In this document: piece after piece, positions 5,232 to 5,677 of the stretch
Layout: each line of letters opens with the position of its first letter
Position numbering within the stretch: position 1 is the stretch's first letter
NCBI GenBank assembly: GCA_963783355.1
Contig: CAWANF010000008.1
Coordinates: 1 to 5,677, forward strand
DNA: 5,677 nucleotides
Reading direction: 5' to 3'
Source of the DNA: CAWANF01 sp963783355
Lineage (GTDB): Bacteria > Bacteroidota > Rhodothermia > Balneolales > DATFMH01
Position numbers and translations under genes: made by a program
The notes under the pieces: model-generated
Seen by the model: the letters and a program-made list of their open reading frames with translations, nothing else
What the model was told of the DNA's origin: nothing
The model's database searches: none

Positions 5232-5256
5232 CGCCAGAGGTGGACAAACCTCGGCG
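5232..5256. repeat. Strong hairpin CGCC-GAGGT / ACCTC-GGCG
   Basis: CGCC (5232-5235) and GAGGT (5237-5241) pair with ACCTC (5248-5252) and GGCG (5253-5256) around a 6-nt loop, with only A5236 bulged. It is GC-rich in an AT-rich surrounding. It sits just inside the second IS-end-like repeat, where many IS elements carry a subterminal hairpin that blocks read-through transcription. Confidence 0.45.
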
Positions 5257-5514
5257 TTGGAACCTCGTTTTAAGTCCTCGAATTCACATGCGTTCAAAAA
5301 GCTACCCAACGAACTAAATATCCCCACCTTGCTGATCAACACTACTTAACCCTCTGACTGCTTTTTCATTAAATTTCAAATCTTTTTCTCATTTTTTCGA
5401 TTAGATTAAACCCAAAGTACATCTTCAAATGCATCTCAGGTATTAAAGTAATGTCGAGGCCAAACCCTATTTAGACAGGGTCAGCTTGAAAAATATGTAG
5501 TATAAGCTGAAATA

Positions 5515-5536
5515 GTTATTAACAAGTTATCAACAA
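5515..5536 (+). repeat. Tandem 11-mers GTTATTAACAA and GTTATCAACAA (DnaA-box-like)
   Basis: Two adjacent 11-mers differ at one position. Each contains a 9-mer (TTATTAACA, TTATCAACA) close to the DnaA box TTATCCACA, and they are followed by very AT-rich DNA to the right edge. An origin or DnaA-regulated promoter is possible, but two imperfect boxes in AT-rich DNA are weak evidence. Confidence 0.3.
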
Positions 5537-5574
5537 AAATCCGCAGACATATTTGTTCAATTTTAATTACTTAT

Positions 5575-5596
5575 GTTAATTATTGACAAAATTAAC
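5575..5596. repeat. Inverted repeat GTTAATT / AATTAAC
   Basis: Perfect 7-bp arms around an 8-nt loop, in AT-rich DNA 38 nt after the tandem 11-mers. It could be an operator or part of an unwinding region. No gene start can be tied to it within the window. Confidence 0.3.
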
Positions 5597-5677
5597 AATT
5601 TACAAAATGTTCAAAACAATAAATACTGAAAAATCCAAGATCTTGATTATTACGCAAATCTTTTTAATCCCATCATG

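Larger units (their letters stand above)
5020..5677. other. Gene-free region with IS-end-like repeats, hairpins and AT-rich DNA
   Basis: No convincing gene in 658 bases. Besides the entries listed separately there are small inverted repeats CGAAAA/TTTTCG (5127-5144), ACCCT/AGGGT (5465-5481) and TCAGCTT/AAGCTGA (5481-5510). A minus-strand frame at 5369-5470 reads IGFGLDITLIPEMHL then KMYFGFNLIEK. It stays open further upstream only by passing a TAA at 5471-5473. It could be a decayed protein end but I do not recognise it. A TAnnTTTG box (TAATTTTG) lies on the minus strand at about 5587-5594. Confidence 0.5.

Noticed and set aside
1..5677. CRISPR array, tRNA or rRNA gene
   Set aside because: No regularly spaced repeats, no tRNA cloverleaf or CCA-adjacent acceptor pattern, and no rRNA-like stretch were seen on either strand.

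Overview
The window looks like a chromosomal stretch of a Bacteroidota (Bacteroidetes) bacterium. The grounds are AT-rich coding sequence, -7 boxes of the form TAnnTTTG in front of two genes, mostly weak Shine-Dalgarno signals, and protein types I recognise from that phylum. Every recognisable protein-coding gene or remnant lies on the minus strand. The only plus-strand feature of weight is the 3' end of a group II intron.

Layout. 1-232 is a frameshifted remnant, probably of a transposase, running off the left edge. 233-458 is AT-rich spacer with inverted repeats and a terminator-like hairpin. 459-2541 holds the intact part of the window, read right to left: a 366-residue regulator (DUF4242 domain, degenerate class III nucleotide-cyclase-like domain, AraC-type DNA-binding domain), an exported group 1 truncated haemoglobin, and a small cupin. 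2542-2906 is spacer ending in domains V and VI of a group II intron, whose 3' end cuts into the last codons of a small basic protein gene (2890-3060). That gene lies 4 nt behind a GNAT-like gene (3065-3589) broken by one in-frame TGA. 3709-3994 is the C-terminal end of a tyrosine recombinase with a frameshift and two stops. 4000-5019 is a class II glycerate kinase without its N-terminus, in DNA clearly richer in G+C than the rest. 5020-5677 has no convincing gene. It contains a repeated IS-end-like sequence, hairpins and a tandem pair of DnaA-box-like 11-mers.

How it fits together. The regulator, haemoglobin and cupin probably form one functional group (sensor/regulator, haem protein, small-molecule-binding cupin), with a separate promoter in front of the haemoglobin. 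A role in redox, nitric oxide or metal stress is an inference from family types, not shown by the sequence. The rest is a graveyard of mobile DNA: transposase remnant, intron 3' end, recombinase remnant, IS-end-like repeats and a truncated, compositionally foreign kinase. The GNAT plus small-gene pair, preceded by a core-site-like palindrome and followed by an antisense group II intron end, resembles a decayed integron-type cassette. That reading is a hypothesis.
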